This document shows, piece by piece, positions 35,101 to 45,233 of a DNA stretch of 64,000 nucleotides (positions within the stretch are counted from its first letter, which is position 1; each line of letters begins with the position of its first letter). Location of the stretch: positions 21,336,001-21,400,000 of the forward strand of contig BRKX01000011.1 in NCBI GenBank assembly GCA_026008535.1. The letters are read 5' to 3'. This stretch comes from Perilla frutescens. Taxonomy: Eukaryota; Streptophyta; Magnoliopsida; Lamiales; Lamiaceae. A program made the translations under genes and the position numbers. The notes below the pieces were generated by a model, which had not been told where the DNA came from, did no database searches, and saw only the letters and a list, made by a program, of their open reading frames with translations.

Positions 35101-36837
35101 TGGATAATGATGAGGTGTGATATAACTATGGAAAAAGTATTTTTAATACTTTACTACTCTCATTACTTATTTTAGCACTATCATTACTTACTTTAGCACT
35201 ATCATGGATTATTTTAGAATTCTCATGCATTGTTTTAATACTGTCATAACTTATTTTAGAAATACATAATATACATAAAAATTGATCGCAGGTAGAGACT
35301 GAAAATCTAAACTCAAATACATCAAAGCCAGATGAGACTGATGCAGCATCAAAGTCAACAAATGTTCTGGATAATGCTGAGGTGTGATATACCTATTGAA
35401 GTAACATTCAGCATCTTTATTACACTTTTACAAAAAGTCTAATAAATCTTTATTTCAAAACACATGATACAGGCTCAAGCTACCCGAATGGAGAAAAGAA
35501 CTAAACAGCAGAAAAAGCCATCTGAGAAGTTGATGTCACCATACAGGGTCAGAACTGTTGATATCAAGGAACAACTTGACAAGCAGCAACAGGAGATATT
35601 CTACTGGGTGGTGCAGAATGATACAGAAACACAGGTATGTGACTCATGCTATGCAAAAATACTTCATAAAAGATCATATTGTATACTGGTATATGACAAC
35701 CTTTCTATTTATATTGAATTATCAGTGAACAAATCTTGTATGATGACACGCGAGTCTCCATTACATGGGAAGATATGACTACCATGGCTCCATTTGAATA
35801 CATCAGTGCCTCTGTTCTGGATGTTTGGAGCACTATCCTCAATCAAAATGAGAAAATGCGAGACCCGAACTCTAAACTAAGATTCTTCTTCAGTACACAG
35901 CCTTGCGTAAGTGTCTACTTAAGAAGAAATCCATATATAGTGCTTAAACTGCAGCCAATATAATTAAAAAAATGTTCTTCTTGCAGAGTTTCACTGTGGT
36001 TGATGCACCATCTTCATGGGATTCTTCCAAAAGATGCGCATCTTTTGTTGACAAAATAACATATGAGCTCAAATGCTGCCCATCGGTATCTTTGAGCGAT
36101 GTTGAACTGGTATTACTGCTATGGTGTTTGTTTAGCATTGTGAAATTTTATATTAGCAATACTTATCTATATCAATTAAATAAAATTTTTTTAACAATCC
36201 ATATCAACTCTATGTGCAGTTTTTCTTTCCTATCTGCCATTCAGATCACTTCTTCTTTATCTCCATTGATTTGATTAACTTCAATGTTGAGATTATTGAT
36301 AACTCAAGTGCAGCGGATAGTGAAAAGGATGGAATCAAAATCAAGTATAGCAACATTCCAGAAACCCTGGTAATATATGAATTTGTCACCAATTATTTTT
36401 TGTCTCTATCTGTAGCAATTAAAAAAACTAATTTTTAAAAACACATGCAGGTGAACTTTTTTGCTGATTTCCTCACAACTTCTGCACTTGAAATGAAATC
36501 AAATGGATTGAGGGAAAAACATCAGATTACCAGGATGAAGATGCCATGGAGGGATACAAAGAACAAGTATGATTGTGGCATCTATGTCATAAGGCACATG
36601 GAGACATACAGAGGTGGTGGTTTGAAAACCTAGAGGAGTGGTCTGAAGAAATCCAATGACAGGCAGTTGAAATTTTTAAGAGCAAAATACTGTGCTGCAA
36701 TCATAAATGCAGACAGTAACACACTGAAGGATCAACATCTGAAAGCTGCAAATCTATTCTACAGAAAATCATGTACCCAGGGGGAAATTGTGGTAGACCC
36801 CACAAAAATGAGAAAATTGAAATAACTTCTTGGATAA
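32166..36837 (+). pseudogene. Second ULP1-like gene of the MULE, decayed
   Basis: A paralogue of the gene at 25148. Visible exons: 32166-32262, 33069-33907, 33995-34774, about 35025-35115, 35292-35381, 35473-35634, 35727-35907, 35987-36109, 36220-36370 and 36451-36837. The N-terminal region (GFGSIPHLNIKELPHVLSYW) and FYMDRVVSYNRRVQRSIPAF correspond to the first gene. In the peptidase part His is present (SDHFFFISID), as are Asp (EIIDNSS) and Cys (YDCGIYVIRHMETY). The oxyanion Gln of QMPWR is replaced by Lys (MKMPWR). TAG at 36631-36633 cuts the domain, and the joint of the 35473 and 35727 exons does not keep frame. Exons at 35025 and 35292 are a tandem duplication. Most likely inactive. Confidence 0.8.
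34775..35395 (+). repeat. Tandem exon-intron duplication of about 265 bp with TTTTAGCACT words
   Basis: The unit runs from aatatttttaatactttaggactctcatgatttattttagcac through the small exon with catcaaagtcaa and gttctggataatg to gatgaggtgtgatata. It occurs twice, with exons starting near 35025 and 35292. The intron part carries several TTTTAGCACT words in sense orientation. Confidence 0.85.
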
Positions 36838-36959
36838 TGATTTGAAAATCTGTATTTACATATGATACAATTTTTATCTTTTGATAGTATATAGTATTGG
36901 TGGATGAATATTTTGTACTAACTAACACAATTTCTTATTCTTGCAAAGTATAAAGTGTT

Positions 36960-37268
36960 AATATAAATGAATAGTTCAGAAGTTTAGCACTTGCATATGA
37001 TTTTTTAGCACTTGCCATTCCTTTTGTAGCACTAGAATTTGTATTCTACATTTGGAATTCTACTTTAGCACTAAAAGTTTTTATTTTAGCACCGATGTTT
37101 TATACTTTAGCACTAGTATTTTCTGTTTTAGCAATTACAATTCTTTTTTTAGCATTGCTATATAAAGACAGACTACCATCTTAAAAATATAACTGAAAGT
37201 TTGATAAATTTGAATAATACATAGTAATCATAATTTTTCATTTTAGACTCGTTTTTCTTCCATCTCTG

Positions 37269-37310
<42 letters not shown>

Positions 37311-37565
37311 GCAGTTTTGGACATTCTACCAGTGTTTTAGCATTTACAGTTCTTTTTTTAGCATTGTTATATAAATGTAATAAATGTAATAGTTCAGTAG
37401 TTTTAGCACTTGCATATGATTTTTTAGCACTTGTCATTTATTTTTTAGCACTAGTATTTGAATCCTAGATTTCAAATTCTACTTTAGCACTGAACGTTTG
37501 AATTTTAGCACTGATGGTTTGTTCTTTAGCACTTAAGTTTCCTTGTTTAGCACTAATGTTACACA
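36960..37565 (+). repeat. TTTTAGCACT repeat block between the convergent genes
   Basis: Two similar stretches (36970-37160 and 37330-37560) of TTTTAGCACTTGCATATGAT, TTTTTAGCACTTG, TACTTTAGCACT and similar words flank a CT/AT microsatellite (37262-37310). Confidence 0.88.
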
Positions 37566-37709
37566 CCTGCTAGAAATATTAAAACCTTTATTAGCAATTC
37601 AAAAAATGAAACAACATCTATACATATTTTGCATTACAAGAAAGAATATTGCTATCATTAATAAAAAAATCAGTATAAAAAAAAGTACAAAAAATAAAAT
37701 AAAATGAAT

Positions 37710-40700
37710 CTACTTCTTCCCACAATTCCTAGAATCATGATTGGCTTTCTTCCCACACTTCTTGCAGGTCCTTAAAGGTTTCTTTGCGCGTTCAACTCTT
37801 GCCTCTTCTTTTGATTTTATACGACTTGCACTGCCTTTTGTCTTCACAAACTCAGGTGGATGCACCTCAACTTCACTAGGTGCACACAATCCATAAAAAT
37901 CAGAAAAATAATCTACTCTTCTTTGAGATAGTATCGTCTTCAATATCACCAGATGAAAACCGCTCCCTTAACTCGTGTAAACTTTGCAACAACAGAGACA
38001 TCTTTGCAGTGTCACCTTCAGCAACAGAAAGACATGTATAAAACTCAGAAATTAATTGGTTCGTAACAATTTTGTTCTCCTCCAACAAAAAACACCGATC
38101 ACCCAACAATGCACCTGCTTCATTAATGAGTGAAGACTTCATCCAACGAGACACAATGTATTTAGGAGGTATCGACTCCAATTTCAAATCTTTGAATAGA
38201 GTGAATATGTGGCAGCAGAGGATCCCATCCCTCACAAATTTCAAACAGCTGCATGTAGTGGAATCCTCAACCTTGTTGTGAACAACCTTATTTGTAGCAC
38301 CAAAACCATCCTTCACTTCTAGCATCACAACAGAATCATTTTCTGAAATATTACAAACACGACAGACATAACATGCATCTTCAATCTCCTTCTGGACCTC
38401 GTAGAACTTATTCCTAGTATAAACAGTGGCAACATGTTTCTCAAATGTGAATGGGGTCTTCAACTGAGGAATTGACGACTCATCAACGCTGTCCAAGTAG
38501 GCATGTGCATGTCTCTGAGTATCAAGTGCACTATCAAAGTTCATCAAAAACTCAACAAGGTTTGATTTTGATCTAAGAAACCTAGAATAAAAACTGTTCA
38601 CACTCTCTGAAATTGAGGTAGTCCTGCACAGCCCACTCATCGGTAAATCCCTAAAATATGCAGGCACCCAATCTTCACGAATATCATACAATGACTTGAA
38701 CCAACTATCGTCTGTCAATCCAAATTCAACCATAATTTCCTTCCATATCAACTCAAAATCTGAGATGTTTATACAATTAGACCACACAATACTATTTAAC
38801 CTCTTTCTGAATGTCTCGTTCTTTCTGATATGCGCAGGCAACTTATCTGGAACTTTAAACATAATATGCCACATACACAATTGATGTCTGGTATTGGGAA
38901 GTACCTGTCTTACAGCAACCTTCAATCCAAGATCCTGATCAGTGATTATTAGGCTAGGAGAAGCACCCATACAGTCCTTGAATTTCTGAAGAACCCATGA
39001 ATAAGATTCAGCATCCTCACCCGACATTAAAGCAGCACCAAAGGTTACAAGCTTCCCGTGATTGTCCTTCCCGGTGAAGGGTGCAAAAATCATTGAATAC
39101 CTGCAACAATATAAAAATTCACAAACCTCTGTTATTATCATGTCTCTATCATTGTATATAAAAGATTCAAACATTAGGTAACAGTGCTAAAAAAAGGAAT
39201 GCAAGTGCTAAAATATACACTACAAGTGCTAAAAAAGGAAGTGCAAGTGCTAACTAGGAAAATACCAGTGCTAAACCACCAGAATGCTAAAACTAATAGA
39301 ACAAAAAGTCTAAACAATATAGCACACTAACCTGTTAGTTCTATATATTGCATCAAACGACACAACATCCCCAAATAGAGAAAAGTTCCTTCTTGATATA
39401 GGATCAGCCCAAAACACACACCTCAACTGATCATCCTTGTTAACTTCATAATCAAATGTGAAAGCAGAACATAGTTCATGCCTTTTCGACATTTTATCCA
39501 ACATCATTTGCGCATCTACACCCACAGTATACGCCTTGAGATCTCGACTGAAGTTTTTGAAATCAACTGCTGTACAGCCTATATTGGAATATCCACCCAC
39601 AACTTCTTTTACTAATCTAAACGTCGTCACAGGTCTGATGTTCACCCTTGCACAGTTTAAAATAAACATTTGATGCGAAGGATCTATATTCCTATTCAGA
39701 TTCATAAACTCTCTATGTGTATCCGTAACAAGAGGATGTGTATGTCTTTCTTCAAATAATCCAACACTGTACCCATCACAACCAATATACTTAAAACCAA
39801 TCCTAGCCATACATGAATTCCTCTTCGACACACGACGTCTCTTTTTCTTTGAAGATTCACCAAAATCAACAGATGTGTTCTTAAGTCCCTCACAGCTACA
39901 CAGAACATACTTCCAAATTATAGTACCATCTTTAGATCTCTTTGTAGTAGACAAACGAGTATCAAATCCACACGATGATGCATACACCTTATAAAATGTT
40001 ATACCATCATCTAAAGTAGGGAAAATCTTGCCCAAGGCAGGCTTCAAAGATGGTTCACATTCAGGTGTGTAAAATTCAGAAAACACGGGTGAAATCTCCA
40101 AATTGGAAGAAGCACAATCTGCACATTTATAACATATTCTAAGATAATGATGTAAAAATTCACAGTGCTGCTAAAGTATCTTACAGTAGTGCTAAAATAG
40201 TTCACAGTAGTGCTAAAATAGATAACAACAGTGCTAAAATATTTCACAGTAGTGCTAAAGTATATGTTAAGTCAAGGATATAATTTAAACTGATTATTTT
40301 GATAATAATTCATATTGTCATGCTAATAAATCTACAGATATACAGAAAATCAAAACACAAAATATACATCCTTAAAAATACAATAGTGCTAAACTAGGTT
40401 ACAAAAGTGCTAAAATACTTCACATCAGTGCTAAAGTACAAGACAGAAATAAAAAAATGAACACATGACAATTATATTTACATATTATTATCATAACATC
40501 ATACAAATAATAAGATGTTAATAAACAGTATGACTTAACTTCGTATAGCAAATGTCTGACCAAAGTTTACTTTTTACATAGCTAATAATTCATATTGTGA
40601 TGCTAATAAATATACAGATATACATAAAACGAAAACACACAATATGCAACATTAAGAACACATGCTCATCGTCAAGATTTCAAAATAACAGCTTAGTAAG

Positions 40701-41107
40701 CTTCATCAACCTAAAAGCAGTGCTAATATAGTTCACATTACTGCTAAAATACGTTACAACAATGCTAAAGTAGTTCACAGTAGTGCTAAACTACATGTTA
40801 AGAAAATATTTTTTATAACTCATTTGTTATTCCAAATTCTGCATTCATCGTACAAATATTCCATTAACAAGATACTCTTATGATATTCAATCGTTTATAC
40901 AATGATAAAAACTAAATACACAATGCTAATAATTCGTATTTTGATGCTAATAACTCTACATATATATAGAAAATCAAAACACACAATACACAGTCCTAAA
41001 AACACATGTCGATCGTCAAAAATTCAAAATAAGCTTCGTAAAACTTGTCAAACAAACGTATAAAAAAATCGCAGCAAAATTACAGAAATTTTTTTTTTAC
41101 CCGTCAT
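37710..41107 (-). CDS. MURA/FAR1-type Mutator transposase (C-terminal frame change)
   Basis: Proposed exons on the minus strand: 41107-41101 (ATGACGG), 40118-39332 and 39100-37900, joining in phase to a protein of 664 residues. The N-terminus holds a FAR1-type DNA-binding region (FYKVYASSCGFDTRLSTTKR, VLCSCEG, CMARIGFKY, HTHPL). Then comes the MULE transposase core with FDAIYRTNR/YSMIFAPFTG, SLIITDQDLGLKVAVRQVLP and RHQLCMWHIM, and then a SWIM finger CSCLKFVRDGILCCHIF. It would bind the TIRs in the nucleus and cut the element out. A one-base frame change near 37910-37925 separates the last part (37949-37710), which ends with a CKKCGKKANHDSRNC zinc knuckle. Intron 1 (974 bp) is rich in the same repeat as the left gene. 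Confidence 0.82.
39178..41000 (-). repeat. AGTGCTAAAATA repeat block, introns of the transposase gene
   Basis: Copies of GTGCTAAAAT or CAGTAGTGCTAAA at 39178-39300 (intron 2) and 40160-40800 (intron 1), in plus-strand AGTGCTAAA orientation, that is TTTAGCACT in the sense of the minus-strand transposase. It mirrors the block in intron 1 of the left gene. Confidence 0.88.
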
Positions 41108-41334
41108 CTTCGTCAAATAAAAGTGAATAACACAAACTCCAGCAAAAAATCGCGTGAACACCGATTCAGGTGAATAAAATTCGAAAAGAATCGACTGAAA
41201 TTTCGATTATATAAGTACAAAAGAATTTGATATATACAAGGAAAGAGATTTCGAATCGAAAAGGAACTACATACCGAAATACATTCTTTCCAAACATAAC
41301 AGAATTAATAAATTACAAAAATGCCCTTGGTTCA

Positions 41335-41460
41335 TTAAAAAATCGCTGATATTACAATAATGCCACCGCGATTTTGTTAATTTTGATCTGATCTTGACCG
41401 TTCAAATCAGAGCAATCTATGGCTGAGATCGGTTCTCAGTTCTCACATGATCCCGTCTCT
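41335..41460 (-). repeat. Right terminal inverted repeat of the large MULE
   Basis: Complement of the left end. It ends in TCCCGTCTCT next to an (AT)n tract (41461-41476). Likely promoter region for the transposase gene (inference). Confidence 0.8.
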
Positions 41461-41599
41461 ATATATATATATATACACTAAGCCTATTGTTGCCTTTTAT
41501 GAAGGAGCACATGTTGATACGACGACGTACAGAGCCTTGAATGTTGTAAGTTTATCCAGTTGAGACAGCTCTCATCAACTACCCAGAAAAAGCAAGAGA

Positions 41600-44386
41600 A
41601 TGTCATCTTCTCTGCCTTCTCGCCTCTCATCTCTCCCATCAAAACCGCTGCTGCCGCCACCCTCGCAGCGGGCGACGCCCGCCGCCACCCTCCTCCACTT
41701 TCCGTCGGACCAACACTATGCATCCGCTTCCAGAGCTTCCCGTTTCAAGTGCTCCGCCGGAGAGCCCGGATTCTTCACCAAACTCGGCCGGTTGATCAAA
41801 GAGAAAGCCAAAAGCGACGTCGAGAAAGTATTTTCTGGGTTTTCTAAAACAAGAGAGAATTTAGCTGTTGTTGATGAGCTTCTGCTTTATTGGAATCTCT
41901 CTGACACTGACAGGGTTTTGGATGAATTGGAAGAGGTTCAAGATTTTAGCTTTTCTTTATTTATTTTTCAAGAATATTATTCACTATCTCTAGACATACA
42001 ATTACAATTATCTACGTGACTAGGCGAATAATGAGTTGGATGGTACAAGCTTCTGTTTATTTATTTCAATTGTGGGAGTATCATAGTACACGACATGATT
42101 AATAATATCAAAAAATATTTGAAGATTTCATATAATGTGATTGCCGAATGAGCAATATGTTTTACCATGTATTCCCTTATTACGTACATTCAGTTTAGAG
42201 TGAGTCTCTATACCTAAATGAGCATTTGTTGTTATGTTGAGAAGTTGATTTCTGTGTATTGCTAGATTTCGATTGGTGTTTGATGCTGTTTTACGTATTA
42301 CATATCTGGAAAATTGACGCATTTCCTGTTTTCTACCGCTAGGCCTTATTAGTAGCTGATTTTGGACCTCGGATTACTATAAAGATTGTGGAGAGCTTAA
42401 GGGATGATATATACAGCGGCAAGCTCAAATCAGGCGCAGAAATCAAAGTAATCATTTTAGACATTTATACTGTATCGTTGATCTCAGAATTTCAGAGATT
42501 TTATGGTGTGGAAGTATTTTTCTCAATGCATTCGAGTGGTTTTACATTCACATTAGTTGAATTGCCTTGGTGGTTTGTAGGCTGCTTTAAAGAAGAGTGT
42601 ATTGAATTTGTTGACTGCAAAGGGACTCAAAACTGAATTGAAGTTGGGCTTCAGGTCAGAATTAGTTCATGCGACCTTGCTGTGAATGCTCATACTGAAT
42701 TCTGTCATACATTGCTAACATGTTGTTTTAACTAGGAAGCCAGCTGTTATCATGATTGTTGGTGTTAATGGAGGTGGTAAGACTACATCTCTTGGTAAGT
42801 TTATCTATGGCATGTTGGTGTCCCTCAAATGTTTTTCCAGTTCCAATTTATGTTTCTCTCAAACGAAAGACCTGCACATATTTGTGACCTTGCACCTTAC
42901 AGTCACAGTTGATAATACAGTTTGTTGTCACTGAATATGTTATGTTGATTAGTGGTCGGAGAAAATTTCTTACTAGTGGTCTATGTTGATGACTATTCAT
43001 TGAGGATGGTTAAATTAAATGGGGCACTTTGTGTCTATGGCTTGCTATCTTCATCACTTGTATGTTTCCACAGGCTATTCTCTCATTAGTACTGCATAAT
43101 GACTATCATAAAACTTATATTTTGTTTTCTTGAATATATGTTTTGAAAAATCAATATTAATAATAACTAAGACCCCCCTCCCCAATTTTTTTTTTTGATG
43201 CAGGAAAGCTGGCCAATAGATTGAAAAATGAAGGGACCAAAGTGAGTTGATACTTTGGTTTTTGTTATCGAATCAATAACTTGCAATGACATCAAGTCTT
43301 TTGGTCAGTAATGTTATGGAAAATGTTTGAAAGATGGCTTAATTGCTCTTTCTTTTTCTAGTAAGAAATATCCAGAAAACACGTTCAGAAACTCATGCAC
43401 CATCTCTCATTCTTGTTTGAAGATACACATCATGCTACCTATGACACATTTCAGACTTTAGATAAAACCATCACTCATTTCCTTCCAAAAAATCTTCAGG
43501 TATTGCTGGCTGCAGGAGACACGTTTAGAGCAGCTGCAAGTGATCAACTGGAGATATGGGCTGAAAGGACGGGTTGTGAGATCGTCGTAGCTGAAAAGGA
43601 AAAAGCAAAGGCAGCATCAGGTAATTGATCTACTCTCCAAATTTGAAAATTTTAACAATGCAGTAGTTCATCCTAACGCGTGATCTTGAAGTTTTTCATG
43701 AGTAGTTCTTTCACAGGCTGTCAAGAGGGGCAAAGAACAAGGTTTTGATATTGTTCTATGTGACACTTCTGGACGTAAGTTTAATTTCACGCATGCATTT
43801 ATCTCGATGCTCTACACTTATTGCAAGGATTGGATACGGCCATCTGTGAAATGATATGACCTATTTGTAATCTACAGGGTTGCACACTAATTACAGCCTT
43901 ATGGAAGAATTGGTTTCGTGCAAGAAAGCTATTGGCAAAGTTGTTTCTGGTGCACCCAATGTTAGCACTCCCTGCTTATTTGCATCATATGTTGTGGCCT
44001 TGAACTTACGTGACAGAAAAATAAATATGTTTAATTTTATCGATCTTGGTAGGAAATCCTGCAAGTGCTGGACGGAACAACTGGTTTGAACATGCTTCCA
44101 CAAGCAAGAGAATTCAACGACGTAATATATCTCTGATAAACTGTTTTGCTCATAGCTCAACTTGATTGTAGTTTATCCATGTTGAGAGTAAGAATTTTGG
44201 ACATGCCAGGTTGTTGGAGTTACTGGTTTGATTTTGACGAAACTCGATGGGTCTGCCAGAGGCGGGTGTGTGGTGAGTGTAGTTGATGAGCTTGGAATAC
44301 CTGTGAAGTTTGTTGGTGTTGGAGAAGGAGTAGAAGATCTCCAACCGTTTGATGCTGAGGCATTCGTTGATGCAATATTTCCATGA
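41600..44386 (+). CDS. CPFTSY: Chloroplast signal recognition particle receptor cpFtsY
   Basis: Ten exons with fully consistent phases: 41600-41935, 42343-42447, 42581-42654, 42736-42794, 43204-43241, 43500-43620, 43706-43774, 43878-43960, 44053-44121, 44210-44386, giving 376 residues, close to the usual plant length. The N-terminus is Ser/Arg-rich and lacks acids, like a chloroplast transit peptide. The N domain (FFTKLGRLIKEKAKSDVEKV) follows. The GTPase G domain has GVNGGGKTTSLGK, AAGDTFRAAASDQLE, VLCDTSGRLHTN and LTKLDGSARGG, and ends VEDLQPFDAEAFVDAIFP. cpFtsY docks cpSRP54-bound light-harvesting proteins at the thylakoid via reciprocal GTP hydrolysis. The exon at 43706 starts after GAGTAG so that VLSQ is retained. 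It appears intact, directly beside the large MULE. Confidence 0.95.
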
Positions 44387-44663
44387 GGTTTTATGCAGAT
44401 TCTTGCGTTCAATTTAGGATTGTCATGGATGGCATCACTCTCCTTAAACAAGGTACTTGTTCAATCTTCTGATTTTGAGATCTTACACTTGAATCCTGTA
44501 ATCGGATCAACTTTTGAACGGATCAAACGGGGTTTTGGCAAGGAAGATGATTTTGTGATGGTTAGAATATATCAAGAGCCTGATCAATTGTAGTAAGTGT
44601 TTCTTTTGTAGCACTCTATTTGAAGGAACTGAGTTGTAGTTCTACTGCATTTATCATTTATGA

Positions 44664-44708
<45 letters not shown>

Positions 44709-44765
44709 GGAGTCTTAGAAATGCACAACATTTATTTCCTTACTTCATTGTACATTAATGGCTGG
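44387..44765. other. cpFtsY 3' flank with (GAT)n microsatellite
   Basis: Probable 3' UTR, then (GAT)n at 44665-44708. The 66-codon frame at 44393 resembles nothing known and is not called. Confidence 0.6.
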
Positions 44766-45087
44766 TTTGCTAGATAGTATGGTATAAGGTTAAATAGGTG
44801 TGTGAGTAAAAAAAAAAATGTTTGACATGGGATGTATTATACCGTATAAGATATCAATATCACGTTTGTTTTGATGTATTAAAATATATGTATTAATAAT
44901 ATATAGTTTGCTTAGATGTATTATATTCTATATAGAATTTTAATTCCTAAAATACTTGCAGGGTTTGAATGTTTGATATGTTATTATACCGTATAAAGTC
45001 CTTACATAATCATGGGCTTTATTATTACTAGCAAATATAATATTAGGGTGTTATAATATATATTAGACACTTGTACTACCTAGCAAA
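44766..45087. mobile_element. TIR element, TTTGCTAGGTAGTA family, copy 2
   Basis: Ends TTTGCTAGATAGTATGGTAT and (complement) TTTGCTAGGTAGTACAAGTG. The interior is the inverted counterpart of 22925-23466. It retains the last part of the same SINE (aggtgtgtgagt plus an A-run, 44796-44819) at the equivalent site, but the SINE body is absent. Confidence 0.72.
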
Positions 45088-45233
45088 CAATAGGAAATAG
45101 CAGAGGGAGTTGTGGAAGTATGAAAATTAGGAAATATATTCTAGGATTATGAACACAAGCGTTACGCTGTGAGATACAACAAGCGCCCAATCATCACCGT
45201 CGTCATCTTCTTGTTCTGCAATTCAGTAGCATT

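Larger units (their letters stand above)
24802..41460. mobile_element. Large ULP1-carrying Mutator-like element (Kaonashi-type), about 16.7 kb
   Basis: Inverted ends: left 24802-24930 and right 41335-41460 share GAGAACCGAGAACC / GAGAACTGAGAACC, CCATAGATTG, ACGGTCAAGATCAGATCAAA and GGTGGCATTATTGTAAT. Inside lie, from left to right: a ULP1-like gene (+), a Myb/SANT-like gene (+), a decayed second ULP1-like gene (+) and a MURA/FAR1-type transposase gene (-). The outermost bases lie in an (AT)n tract, so the 9-bp duplication cannot be read with confidence. MULEs carrying ULP1-like peptidase genes are an established plant class. The non-coding parts are filled with TTTTAGCACT-type words. It is potentially close to autonomous, but the transposase tail has a frame change. 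Confidence 0.85.

Noticed and set aside
25480..41000. TTTTAGCACT arrays considered as a CRISPR-like or satellite array
   Set aside because: Spacing is irregular, there are no unique equal-length spacers, and the host is a plant; called a dispersed repeat instead.
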